DNA of 64,000 nucleotides, from positions 124,001 to 188,000 of the forward strand of contig MU008195.1 in the NCBI GenBank assembly GCA_010909165.1. Reading direction: 5' to 3'. Positions within the stretch are counted from its first letter, which is position 1; the number at the start of each line of letters is the position of its first letter. Below, piece after piece: positions 1-11,413 of this stretch. The notes under the pieces are model-generated. The model was not told the DNA's origin. It saw only the letters and a list, made by a program, of their open reading frames with translations, and did no database searches. This stretch comes from Anthoceros angustus (taxonomy: Eukaryota; Streptophyta; Anthocerotopsida; Anthocerotales; Anthocerotaceae). Position numbers and translations under genes: made by a program.

Positions 1-580
1 ACGAGAAAAACCTTAGCCCCGAGCGTGAAAACCAAGAAGCGACGCTGATCTCTCCCTACGGACGCGCATTCGCAGAACAAAGCAAAGCAAGAACTTGCTA
101 GCGCAACCTCGAGCTTGCCATGAGATCTACCACGCGCCGCGCTAAAGGGCAGAGGGCAGCGGGGCAGAAAAATAAATTTCCCTCTTTCCCTTGCTGCCAG
201 GTGAAATTTTCCTTGGCGATCTGGAGCAGCGGGGGCAGAATCACGGACATGCCGGGTCGTGGTCTCGAATTGGGCTGAGGTCCCGATGCCACGCCCGCGA
301 TCTACGAATAGGCCGGCAGGAACGCGCTCGCCCCCTCTCGCCGCTTGACCTAACGGGGCCCACGTAACAGCTGCTGCCGTGACAAGCTGTTAAGGCATCT
401 CCCCCCTAGCACATCGCGAGTACCATCCGACCATTCTTCTCTCCAGCGGGTCACTCCCAGGCACAGTGCGGTTTATATCGGGGTTTACGTGTGTAATCAG
501 ATCACGACATTGCTGGTCTCTGCTGGTGTAGGTGTATGACACTGTGGGCTTTCGCTCCCTGCAGTCTTGCAATTCCCACA
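1..580. other. Gene-free flank, probable 3' side of the endo-mannosidase gene
   Basis: Only short ORFs without recognisable motifs are present. The stretch lies downstream of the minus-strand endo-beta-mannosidase stop codon at 581-583, so its right part probably carries that gene's 3' UTR. I see no convincing repeat, RNA gene or protein domain in it. Confidence 0.4.
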
Positions 581-3500
581 TCACACCTGGAACCGGATTT
601 CAGAGTCTTGGGTGTTCCAACCTTGGATCCCAAGCACAAGCTCTGGACCCACGTCCTTTGGCAAGGCAAAAGAGATATGCACGGCACGTGACTCCCCGGG
701 AACTAACGAGAAGTAATTGTCGGTGTAGAAGGTGGGGAGGATACGCCGGTCGTGGTCTCCTTGAGACTTTTCTCCTGACAGTACTGACAGACGCAGCCAG
801 AAAGCAACTCCAGAGTTGGGCTCCTCAGCATCGCCAGAGGTAACATTGCAGGCCGCCATCTCTTCGGGCTCTGTATTTTGTGCCTGGACGGCTCCATTGA
901 TGACGTGCTTGGGCTTACTCCTCCTGGTGGCATTCGTGAGATGCACTGCAAGGTTGCAGACTCCGTGCTTCAGAGTTGCCACAGCTGAAGTTGCCACAGG
1001 GATTTTCTTGGATCTGAAAGCGCCTTCGAGCAGCCAGTAGTTTCCTCGAGGTAGATGGAGCCAGTAGAAATTTCTCGAGACTTCTTCGTTGGCATGGTTG
1101 AGAAGCTTCAGAAGCATGAAATAGACGGGTTTGGCATTTGGGAGCTTGTGGTAGGATATCTCATGCAGGTCGGTCGTCGTCCATGGCTGAGCACACACCT
1201 TCTCAAAGATGTACAGGTAGGCAAACTCCCCATTCAAGTCCCATATTTCACAGTGTACCGAACAGTCTGCCAGTGGTTCACGCGAAGTGTTCACAACCTG
1301 CATCAAGCAGGACAACCATGTCACGTATGTATTTGCAGCTTACAGATAGTACTCCACATTCCCAGCCACAACTTCAATTTGCTTATTTCCATCTCATACG
1401 GCTATTTAAAAAAGAAACTCAAAAAAGTTACCGAACCTGAACCAAGTGCGTAAGAAGATTTAGCTGAACATGAATAGCCTCCGCCGCAGACTGAACACCA
1501 AAGAAACCACCATTTTGATCTAGCAGATGATCATAAAGCTGCCCTCTTAGGCCTGGTCACCAAAACCAAATGCAGCGAGTCAGAAGTGGCCAACACGACT
1601 ATAACAAGAGCTCCGAAAAGCATGACAAAGTCTAACCTGGCCAGGGGTTTTGGCTTTTCCAGATAAGCACGCCAGTGTAGTTTGTCCACATGCGGGCATT
1701 CCAGCTTTCTATGAGTGCCCGGTACTGGACGTAGTTCGCTAGCTGTGCCTGTTGAAGGAAAATTAACCACTCGATCACCACAAAAGGCATGCAAAGTCCA
1801 ACAACTTCTTAGCTTATAAGAAACACACCTTGTCACAAAATCCTTCCATGGTCCTGGCATCTCCATATAGAGCAATCTGATCCTCCACTTTTTGGTCTGG
1901 GTCTGCATATGGAATAAACTTATGATAATCCCAGGTGAGATTTGGGACCTCCAGAATGTATCCATCTGCTCGTTTTTCTAGCCTGGGAGGGTCTAATGCC
2001 TCCACAGGCATTGTCCTTTTCATTGTTGCAGATAATGGGACACCCACTGAACCTATTTCAGGATTGAATGCATATGGATAGAATCCATCGCGGAAAAAAT
2101 CCTCAGGGTTCTGGATTCCATAGGGACCATCTGAGAAGGCACCATCTCCCTTTGCGAATCCTTCCCACAAAGAACCCTGAATATACAGACGGCTGCCATC
2201 TAGGCATTGACTAGGATCACTAGTCCAAGAGTCTCTGTGATCAGGAGCAAACAGTTCCCAGGTTACCCCAATGGCGTGAGTGCAAAAATGCTGCACCTGC
2301 AGTTCAACTTGGGAAGACAATTACCTCATCTTTGGAATATCACGCTTTGTGATATCAAATGCTGGATGCAGCGTCAGTTCATCCTTCAACGTCTCATTGA
2401 TGTCATCTGCAGGATACTGCTCATTACCACCAACCCACAACGCCAGGCTGGCATGATTTCGAAGTAGCTTGACAGTATCACGCGCGCATCTCAGAAAAAG
2501 ATTGTGATCCAGTGGCCAACTATGGTCAGATGGAGATACCCCTCGACCATTACAGTCTCCAGTTATCCAAAACTCCTGCCACACCTGTTGCCACCCCTAT
2601 CAGAAACGAAGGTAAAACAGTCAAAGAACATGTAACCTAGGGAGGAGATTTCGAGAACCAACCAGAAGACCATACTCATCACAAGCCTTGTAGAACTGGG
2701 GACGTTCGGCTAAAGCACCCCCCCATACACGGATCATGTTCAGATTCATGTCTCTGTGAAACCTGACATCCGTCCTGTATCGGTTCTCTGAAAGCCGAAG
2801 TAAACCATCAGATACAATCCAGTTCGCTCCTCGAACGAAAAGTGGTTCACCATTAACCTCAAACTTTCTGCACTCACATCAACGTTCCAGTTCAAAGAGT
2901 TAGATTGCATGATCTACACCAGGCCCTCACAATCACCCACTAGATCTCAAACGCCAGACAGTGTACAACATGAAATTTTAACCTGAAGAACCCCTAAATG
3001 TTGCTCCTTTAGTTCTGAGTGACAGCACCTTCCACCGTTGAGGGGGTCTATGTAGCTATGTATTTGTCGGAAGCCATGGCGACCACTCCAAGAGTCAGAC
3101 ACTCCAAAGTCCCGAACCTCCACCAGAATGTCAACTTGATATAGAGTTTGTGCACCAACCCCATTGGGCCACCACAGCTTGGGTTCCACGAAGACAAGCT
3201 GCAGAACATAATTCCCATCTCACAACAGTGACCCCATGACACACCAGCAACTCAACAATGCAAGGACTGCACATGAGATTGGTTCACGAGCAAAGTCAGC
3301 CCAATTCTCAAGACATCTTTGAAGACGCTCTGGCGTGTCAGCATATCATACAGGATTGATGGTGTGTCGCCGAGATTCTCCAGAGAATATGGAAACATCC
3401 TCTGACACTACGCTCAACCGAACAGAACCCATCGTCCATATCCAAAGTAACTTGCAGCGTCAGTGTGCACTCAACAGCTGCAGCGGACGTGTTTTCCAAG

Positions 3501-4651
3501 TTGACAGTCGCGTGCAAGTGAGCAGTTCGGAATCCATTGTCAAATGCAGACACAACATAGGGATCTGATAGTCTAACAGGCTGCACAGAACATCCAGGGA
3601 GAATGTTACATGTCGATGCACGAGGTGGGCCAAAGCCACAGGAAGCGACAGCCATACCCCAGTGAAAGAGATGGAAACTTCATCCCAGATCCCTGTATTC
3701 CTGTCTCTGCAGACACGCCATAAACACCTTGTTCAGACCCCCGTCTTTTCTTCTTTCCCCCCCTCCCTCCGTCTCCGCAACCGTACAAACGAGCAGAGAC
3801 GACAGCACTAACATACCGAATGGGAATGATCCAATCCCAACCCTCCACATATTGAGCCGTAACATCCTTCGCAATCTGCACAGCCCACCATATCCTTCAC
3901 TCTTGTCCCTCACAGCAGCCATAACCGCCCTACATTGCACCCGTCCCAAAGTATCCCCAGCTGCCACGTACATCGTGGTCTCCACCCTGCCCACCCTCCG
4001 GCGGAATTCTCCCTGGATGATCAGGAGGATGCACAAGAACAGCCAGCTTATTCTCTCCACCAGACACAAGCCAATCAGTGACATCCACGTTGTGCCGCAT
4101 AAACATGCCCCCAGGTAGAACATGTCCATGTCCATTGAGGAACACCTCCGCCGAGTAATTGATAGCCCTAAACTGAAGCCACCCTCGCATGCGTCCCAGC
4201 AGCTGCAACACGACAACCCACAGCTACATGTCACAAAATCTTCTCATGCCGAAATCAACCGATGCTCAATTCCAGGCCAGTCACACCTCCTTACCTGCGG
4301 CACTTCAAACTTGTCGAAGAACCAGAAGGTGTAGTACTCCCGTCCCGCCACGGATATGTCTACAATGTCCTCGTTGTTACGCCCGTAGAACGGATCCGGA
4401 ATCAAGTTGTTCTTCAGCAGAGTCGTCAGCACACTGCAGGGGCAAATACAGGGTGGGAAAAACTCAAAAATCGACTGACTCCAGGGAAACTGCTGTGGGA
4501 AGCCTTACGTGCCCGGAACCACCGCCTCCATCCATGGGGCACCATCTGTGGCAGCCGAATCGGACTTAGTAAGCTCATAGCCCGTGGCAGAGACAGTGCT
4601 GGCCCGAGCAGCCAGCCAGCCTGACTGCAGGGCTACTGTCGGCAAGACCAT
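581..4651 (-). CDS. Mannosylglycoprotein endo-beta-mannosidase (GH2), with one apparent frameshift
   Basis: Plant endo-beta-mannosidase hydrolyses the Man-beta-1,4-GlcNAc bond of N-glycans released from glycoproteins. Thirteen exons can be joined on the minus strand: 4651-4509, 4433-4295, 4202-3972, 3875-3817, 3706-3658, 3580-3352, 3198-3029, 2867-2663, 2584-2325, 2234-1829, 1748-1637, 1552-1437 and 1297-581. After correcting one base this is about 944 residues, close to the length I recall for Arabidopsis EBM. Seen motifs: HPPDHPG and GGQGGDH near the N-terminus, WWPNG, MNMIRxWGG-type block, WVGGNE (GH2 acid/base Glu), FNPEIGSVG (nucleophile Glu region), [10 protein letters not shown] and NFYWLHLP. 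The start was chosen because exon 1 reads into the conserved [10 protein letters not shown] block. Exon 6 needs a shift of one base near 3395-3425 to join the conserved frames, so the locus is either a recent pseudogene or carries a sequence error. Confidence 0.92.
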
Positions 4652-4907
4652 CTTTGTTCGACCACAAACAGGAATCTAGCTATGTACCGACTCGCCGCTC
4701 TTGTATCGAGGTGGATTTGGATTCCATGCAGCATTATCACACACAAACAACACAATGCCATTCCACATGCACCAAATTCATAATATCCACATTCCGGTGA
4801 ATATAAAGCACGTAATACAAACAGTGGGGGCGGTTGGTAGGTTCAGGGTAGACAATCACAGGCCTAGTCCCCGTGGCCTCGGCCACGATTAAGCATCCTG
4901 CGCTTGG

Positions 4908-5056
4908 ATCGGTACTTAGATGGGGTGCCTAAAGGGAGTGGATGCCCTTGGTGCAAGTAACTTAGGCACACCATGGTACAAGTTGTTAAGTACCAAGTCC
5001 CATGACGGAAATCCGTCCTTAGTGGACTTAAATAAAATTCTTCTTCTTCTTCTTCT
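4908..5056 (+). repeat. Dispersed repeat copy A ending in a (CTT)n-like tail
   Basis: The segment begins with a CTTAGATGGGGTGCCTAAA-like block, contains a TTAAGTACCAAGTCCC-like block and ends in TTCTTCTTCTTCTTCT. A diverged copy with the same order of blocks and the same tail lies in opposite orientation at about 42500-42655. Two dispersed copies with a simple 3' tail suggest a short non-autonomous retroelement or an LTR fragment. No coding capacity is visible. Confidence 0.55.
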
Positions 5057-5707
5057 CGGCTCTTTGAGGGTTTTTAAAGACACAAGTTATTATGGCACTA
5101 ACCATACATAGTATATCAGAACCACTAAACAAAGGTATAAACATCATTGTAGCATTCCTTAACCTATACTTTTATCATCTTAGTGAGTTGTGATAATTTC
5201 TTGTGATAATTCTTATATGATTTCTATGTTCTCTAGAGGACATAATGTACTTGCTACTGGGAGGCAAAATGTCCATGAGGGAATACATGCTCGACCTAGT
5301 CGAGCTGTCATGGTGACACCAATCACAAAGGGTGAGCTAGATCTTAGGCAAAAAACGAGAATGGTTGGCCTATAGTCAAGCTAATCCTAGCTTGTCCTAA
5401 AGTGATGTAGCCATATGGGCTACAGATAAAGTTTGAGTACTTGTGAATCGACGGTGTCTTGAATCCATTTGAAGAAGAATGTAGTGGCTTTCAATGGAAC
5501 TAGAGCATGAAAGCGAAAGAAGAAAGGTGCTTCTCCAGAAGTTGAGAATTATTATGCATTATTCTCAACCAATAATAATGCTCAACTTATTATACAATTC
5601 AACATTATTCTCATAAGAGTACAATTTCGCATACTAATCAACATTGTTGGCAGAAGAGTATAGTTTTGCATACTATTCAACATTGTTGGTGGAAGAAGAG
5701 TACAGTT

Positions 5708-5779
5708 GGGTATATTGGCAGACAAGCTATTGGGCATACTGGCAGACAAGCTATTGGGCATATTGGCAGACAAGCTATT
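5708..5779 (+). repeat. Three-copy 24-base tandem repeat
   Basis: Three consecutive copies of a 24-base unit of the type GGGCATATTGGCAGACAAGC plus TATT differ at one or two positions. The repeat lies in AT-rich, non-genic DNA. A weaker upstream series of AACATTGTTGG-like words suggests older duplications in the same stretch. Confidence 0.8.
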
Positions 5780-7102
5780 GGACAAGGTGTGCCCGACAAG
5801 CACTAATGATGAAGAACATAAATGTATATTTGACTGAATGATTTGCATCTAAGTATGCACTTGATGTTGAGTTTGATGATGAGATAGATGGAGGCAGGGG
5901 GATTATGTAGATATGTTTGTAGATAGTATGTTAGAGGACGTACTTAATAGGCTAGATATATATTAGTGAGTGAAGCTGGTGTAATGCCTTCAATGAGTGC
6001 TGAAGGGTATGCAAGTTTGAAAGACTTTCATGCAGTGGAAATATCATGATCCTACTGTGGAAGAAATATGATAGATCACTAATCCGGAGTCGATTATATG
6101 TGAAGAACCAAGGGAAGAAGTGGATGATTTGATGAACTCGAGGCGCTCAAGATTAGATAAAGTTTGAGATTGTTATGATAAGTTTGAGACTTGTTATGAG
6201 TGGTTTTGCGAGTATTTTACAATGGCTAGAGGAACGGCCATACGACGCCACAGAGACCATCCTTTCCCTCCAAGACATGAAGAGACTGAGGGCCATACCA
6301 TATGAAGTCAGGCCCCGGGTTCGAATTTAGGAAGGTGACCCGTCACCTGCAGAGCCGATAGCGATAACAAAGTTTTAAAGCGCACATGAGCAACCGGCAC
6401 GCACACGCCCCAAGAGGCCGGGCCAGAGATGGCGACGGTTGCGCGACCTGTCACTCCCCGGCCTCGCCCCGCTGCCTGCGGCCCCGCCAGCGCTCGCGCT
6501 TTCCGTCTCGCATCCCGGCCTGCTTCTCCGCGGGCTGCGCCATAGCCAGCCAGCCAGCAATGCTCCTGCCTGCCAGCTGGGACGCCTCCTTGCACGTCCT
6601 GCTCCGCCTGCACAATTCGGCCTGCGCCTCGTATTTCACTGCGATTCCTGCCCGCGTGCTCCCCGTGCGCAATCCGTGCTCCCCAGGCCCGGATTGCTGC
6701 TAGCTTAGCATGGAGGACGAGAGCGCTGCGGAGGAGCCTCCTCGGGGACGGCGGCCCTGAGTTTAGTTGTGGGAGCGGGGTTTGTGAGAGTGTGTGGAAG
6801 TACAGGAGCGCTGGAAAGGGAGGCGTTGGTTCGAAGTTTGCAGCTTCGGGTTGGATCTGCGTCTTGGAGCTGGCCTGGCGGGAAGTGAGTTGCCGGGGAG
6901 GGAGTTTGCATACACGGGCTCGACTATGAAGCTCCCACTGCGACATGGGGGAGGTTCAGCGGCCGATGTTGCCGAGGATGTATCTGCTTTCCTCCCTGCA
7001 GATTGGGTAGGTTTTCGGAGCATAGGCGTAGGGTGTGGTTTTTGTTCGCTACTGTGTGGAGTTTGGAAACTTGACTGACTTGACACCTGCTCGGGCAGAG
7101 AT

Positions 7103-10100
7103 ATGCAATCTTATGTTTCCAGGTTGTACCTGTATTTGCCAGAAAAGAGCCTTCAGCTTGTTTTCATCGTTGATAATGGACCGTGGACTACCAAGCGGCG
7201 GAGGTCCATGCCTGCGGAACTCTGGCAGGCGATGGTCACCAAGGTGTGTGGTGCAGTTTTTAATGCCGTTTTTGCCTGCTGATTCTGAGTGGAGGTGCTG
7301 ATAGTGTGTGTGTGCTTATGTGATGTTGCGCAGTCGAGGGTGTCGCCGTTTGCGAACAGGAGGCTCAAGCTCGCTGAAGAACAGCGTTTGGTCAACAGTC
7401 CCAGAGCCCCGGAGCCTGAGAGTCCTATTGGGTCGAGTCCTGATGGAGGAGCGGGAGACTCTGGCTGGACCTCTTTGTTGCATGCCCTGCATCTGCGGTG
7501 TAAAGATATGATCAACGTGAAGAAACCCTCTCAACTGTATGGCTGTGTGTCGTTCGAAGTAGCTTGGGCCGATGTCCGAGGCATCAACTACTTGAATGAG
7601 CTGCAGGTGCTGTTCTCTCTTTGGTATGCTGACGTTGCTTTCGAATGGCTTGCGTCTAGTGTTGCCGTTCTTGATGGATGTTTCTTGTCAGCAGACGAAT
7701 ACGTGTGTGTCGTTGGAAGTGCGGTATATGCGGAAGAGGGAGTTCGACAGTCTGAAGCAGGCAGAGGCTTGGTATGCGTCTCCATTGGCCTGCACTCAAC
7801 AAGATTCGGTCGGGCAAGGAGGGCCGAGTGTTCTGCACGTTGGCAGTCTCCCTGTAGGTGTTCAGGACTTTGCAGGGAAGGAATTTTGGTGCCAAGGGTT
7901 GTTCTCTGAGCGCCCGGCGTCCTCTTCCAACTCCTATGCTTTAGCTGCGGCTGCTTCGTCTGAAAGGGATGCAGGTCATGCCTATGAGTCTGAGGTCCCT
8001 TTGGGTGGTGCAACCTCTGCACCGTCAGCAGTTTCTGGTGAAGGTGCTCAAGATGGACCTTCTGTGCCTTCTGCTGGTGGATCCTGGGAATGGTTTCGTA
8101 GACTGGAATTGGAGACGGAAGAAAGGGCAGGTCATACTGAGTTCGTTACTCCTCCATCTTCTCCCAGCAGTGTTGATATGCGCTATCCTGATCATTCAGG
8201 AAGTAGCTCTTCTTCTGAAAGCTCAGGCAGTGGGCTGACTCGGAGGAAGAGAAAGCCTACCTATGTTGGTGAGCGGTCAGCAAAGAGCAGGGACCGCATT
8301 GTGCCTGGCCAGCATCTGGGCCAATCTTCGTCAATGACCGACCGCATGAAACCTGATTTGTTCCGAGACTGTGAGATGTCTTCAGGGCTGGCTTGCCGTG
8401 CTCCAGGAGTTGAAAGATACTGTCCAAGGCGAGATATTCTTGGGGACAAAGTGTTCTCTAAGCAGTTTATGTGTGGGACCGTGGAGAGCAGGGAGCAGTA
8501 TCTTTACACTCATCTTGCCAGGTTCATATATCCAGCTGGCTCTTACAGGGACACTTTTGTTTCGTTTCGTTTTGCTGACCCCTTGCTACCCTTTGAGTTG
8601 GAGCAAATTATCACAGCGGACCAGCGCCTGCTGAAGATGCTTGAGTCAGGATTACCTTCCTGGGTTATTTTCCTTCAGTCCTATCCCATTGTTTGCCATT
8701 TCTATCGACCTTGGATGAGACCACTGGCTTCAACAGTGTATTTTCTAGTGTCGATTGTAACAGTACTTATTGGATTTTACGACTTGTACAAGAATGTTCC
8801 TGTTCTCAAAGCCACTGCTGCACATATTTTTGGGCCTCTTGCCGAGTGGATAGATTCGTGGGAGATGGTATCGAGATTAAAATATCTGGGTACCATGTTG
8901 TTCCTTCAGAATTTTGAGAAGGCATTGTCCTGGATTCTTCTAAGCTTCAAAGCTGTTCGGCAGCTTTCAGCCCTTGCATTGCGACCTGTGGCCGAACCTC
9001 TCATGGTCATTGCAGAGTTTTTCCTGCCTATGTGGACGGCTATCATGGACGTCTTCATTGCGACGGGAATGTTGATTTGGACTTTTCTGTCTACTATGCA
9101 CATGCTGTTCAGCAACGTGCTTGTCACACTCATGTGGCCCATTTTTGTGTTTCTCCAGACCATATGGAATTTAGGTACGTATGTCAGATTTTCCCTCTGT
9201 TGGTGTGAAGTTGGGCCTGCATCTCAGCCGTTCTCGTTTGGTTAGGTTGATGACTACTTTGCAGACGGTTTTGGAGTTGTAGTGCCAACCCAATGGTCGG
9301 TATGTGACTGGTTACTGCTTTGGTTGTTGTTGGCAGGTGTTACGCTTGTATATCCCATTTTTTCAGCGGTTTGGGGTCTATTGACCTTCCCAATTCAGTT
9401 GATTAAGAGTATTGTCAGCTTGATTGCTTTTCTCTCCACGGGGCTGGTTGAGGTGGTTCTCAATGCTTGGGTGGCCGTGAGCTCCACGGTGAAGCTTTTG
9501 GCTGCAAACAGTGCACCTGCTGTAACGTCGATTAGGGCTGCCAAGTCAATATCACCTGTACCGTCATTATGGCGCACTCTTTGGAATGATATATTCTCCA
9601 AGGTACGAGCTAGGTGTATGGTTGTCATGAAATGTCAGCTCGTTCCGGTAGGTCCTTGGGCATAACCGGCATTAGCGCCGAGGCGTCACTATTAATGCAG
9701 GGAAGGAAATTGGTTCTTGGTTTGCACACCTGATGTTTTTTAGTTGCCCGGGTTTCTTCTATCAGGTCTTTCGTGCAGTGAAGAGCATAGTCCAAGGATT
9801 AGCGGCATTTTCAGCCTCTCTCAACCGACACCGCCTGAGGTATGTGCGCAGCTTGGGTGAAGTTATTCTGTAGTTCTGTGGAGATGCTGAAAATTTTCTA
9901 AGTCCCGTCTACCTTGAACAGCATGTACAACAATGTCGTCGCTTTCCTCTTTCGGATGACGTGTGTGATCCAGTCTGGGCGTGGTGTTGCTCAGTCCGCC
10001 TGTCGACAAATCTTCTATCATGTTGTCGACACACAAGTGCCTGCTGACAATCTGGTACCCACTCCTATTTCACCCTCCACCATCATTTCAATGCCCCTGC

Positions 10101-10389
10101 TTGCTTCGGAATGACTGTTCTGACGACTCCCCTCCTATGAATCATCATTGCACTGCTCAAATAGCTGGCCTCAACGTTGTGTCTGCTGTTTGTGCAGCCG
10201 GAAAGAACCACTGGTCCAGCAGCAGAACTTGAGCTTGAGCTCGTGCACGAAAATGAGCTGGAACAGGAGTACATCCCTGATCCCTATCAAGCGCAGCAGG
10301 AGATAGTGGAGCTTGACCAAGATCACGAACAGTACCTTGAGGATGACGCAGAGCAAGACAATTCCGCAGAAGCGGCCCAAGATGAGTAG
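7103..10389 (+). CDS. Unrecognised multi-pass membrane protein
   Basis: I do not recognise the family. Exons that join in phase: 7103-7243, 7334-7606, 7692-9174, 9337-9602, 9766-9839, 9922-9960, a short poorly defined exon starting near 9973-9991, and 10198-10389. The ATG at 7103 (MQSYVSRLYLYLP) was chosen because it alone keeps phase with the exon reading SPFANRRLKLAEEQ. The first ~140 residues are soluble-looking with VSLEVRYMRKREFDS at the junction to the large exon. A Ser/Gly-rich low-complexity stretch and a basic patch (RRKRKP) follow. The last half has several hydrophobic helices (for example VYFLVSIVTVLIGFY and the VTLVYPIFSAVWGLL exon). The tail is Glu/Asp/Gln-rich. It is probably an integral membrane protein of about 830 residues with cytosolic acidic and basic segments; function is unknown. 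Confidence 0.65.
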
Positions 10390-10681
10390 ATCCAGAGCGT
10401 GAGGTGCGGGCAATTCTGCTCTCGCCATGTACATTACTTGTAGGGGGAATCAATTGATCCGGCCTGTTAGATCGCAGCATAGAGCTGGGCGGATGCCTAA
10501 CCATCATTCTTTTTGTCCTGGGCCTCGTGAGGCAAAGTTTTGTGCCCACGACAGCCTCAGCCATTTTAACAGTTTTGAGGTGCTCATGTGAAATCACTGC
10601 AGCAAGAAAAACGCTTTTATTGACGTCCCGACACGGGACAATGTATACATCTTTTGTAAAAAGGGGACACTCACATGAAAG

Positions 10682-11389
10682 TCACATGTAGCATCGCTCC
10701 TTTGCGAAGCAAATGGTGTACTTCTTGCATACCTTGCGAGCGCAGACAGCCCACGGGCTATGCTTCCGCTTTTTCTCCTTGACGTCTGGATTCAAGCAGA
10801 AACGGACTCCCTTGTAGCAGAAGCAGCATTTGCTGCCCCCGACCGAATAGTCGGGTGAGGGCGCCGGTGCATATCCTCCCGTATTCTTGGAGGGAGGATA
10901 CGGCCCGTTCCCGACGCAGCAGACGGTGGTGTTGCACACCCTCTGGCACTGCCCGACCGGGCGCTCCGGATTGATGCACACCTGCACCTTGTGGTGCTTG
11001 TAGCAGCAGCGCTTCCTGGCAGGCGGAGGCGGGAGGTTTACGTGAGGAGGCATCGCCGGCGCCGGCACCGGCACCGGCACCGGAGCCTTGTGCGGTGCCT
11101 GCACTGGAGCCTTGTGCGGGGCCGGCACTGGAGCCTTGTGCGGAGCCGGCGCCGGAGCCTTGTGCGGAGCCGGCACTGGAGCCTTAAGCGGAGCCGCCGG
11201 ATGCGGTGCTGAATTCGGTGCTGGATGTGGAGCCAGATGAGGTGCCGGATGCGGTGCTGGAAGCGGAGGATCCGGATCCGGATGCGGAGCCAGCCGCGGC
11301 GGCTTCGTCTCTGCCGGCTCGGCGAGTCCCGCCAGGAGCGAGAGTAGCAGCGTCACCAGCAGCAGAGCTTGGAGTCTCGAGCTTGCCAT
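10682..11389 (-). CDS. Secreted Pro/Ala/His-rich protein with Cys-rich C-terminal domain
   Basis: Single-exon ORF. An in-frame ATG lies at 11413, but the Met at 11389 gives a cleaner signal peptide (basic SSR, then ALLLVTLLLSLLAGLA), so I prefer it; the protein is about 235 residues. After the signal peptide comes a PAPHPAPH-type region. Five 8-residue repeats of the HKAPVPAP type follow; such Ala-Pro/Pro-Ala dipeptides are typical arabinogalactan-protein glycosylation contexts. The C-terminal ~110 residues hold about 17 Cys in pairs (RKRCCYKHH, VCCVG, KCCFCYKG) with two related segments, CCYKHHKVQVCINPE and CCFCYKGVRFCLNPD, which look like an internal duplication. It is likely a cell-wall structural protein or a secreted Cys-rich peptide carrier. 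I cannot name a known family. Confidence 0.7.
   Translation of the reverse strand: MASSRLQALLLVTLLLSLLAGLAEPAETKPPRLAPHPDPDPPLPAPHPAPHLAPHPAPNSAPHPAAPLKAPVPAPHKAPAPAPHKAPVPAPHKAPVQAPHKAPVPVPVPAPAMPPHVNLPPPPARKRCCYKHHKVQVCINPERPVGQCQRVCNTTVCCVGNGPYPPSKNTGGYAPAPSPDYSVGGSKCCFCYKGVRFCLNPDVKEKKRKHSPWAVCARKVCKKYTICFAKERCYM
11080..11195 (-). repeat. 24-base coding tandem repeat (HKAPVPAP units)
   Basis: About five copies of a 24-base unit built around GGAGCCTTGTGCGG lie inside the secreted-protein ORF and encode the eight-residue HKAPVPAP-type repeat. Copies differ by single bases, so the array is probably prone to unit gain and loss without frame change. Confidence 0.8.
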
Positions 11390-11413
11390 GCCTGCAGCTG
11401 CAGTTATGGCCAC

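Larger units (their letters stand above)
4652..7102. other. Intergenic DNA with decayed repeats, then a GC-rich 5' flank
   Basis: About 4.9-6.3 kb is AT-rich and holds a dispersed repeat, a 24-base tandem repeat and text resembling decayed retroelement DNA, with no intact ORF. From about 6.31 kb the base composition turns GC-rich. That part probably contains the promoter and 5' UTR of the gene beginning at 7103. An ORF near 6926 ends in a good splice donor but cannot join the next exon in phase, so it may be part of a spliced 5' leader. Confidence 0.45.

Noticed and set aside
6290-6345. GGGTTCGAATTTAGG, a tRNA B-box-like word
   Set aside because: No A box, acceptor stem or anticodon arm can be drawn around it on either strand.
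6926-7006. ATG at 6926 (MKLPLRHGGG) as start of the membrane-protein gene
   Set aside because: Its exon ends in phase 0 and cannot join the next exon's conserved frame; the ATG at 7103 fits every following junction.
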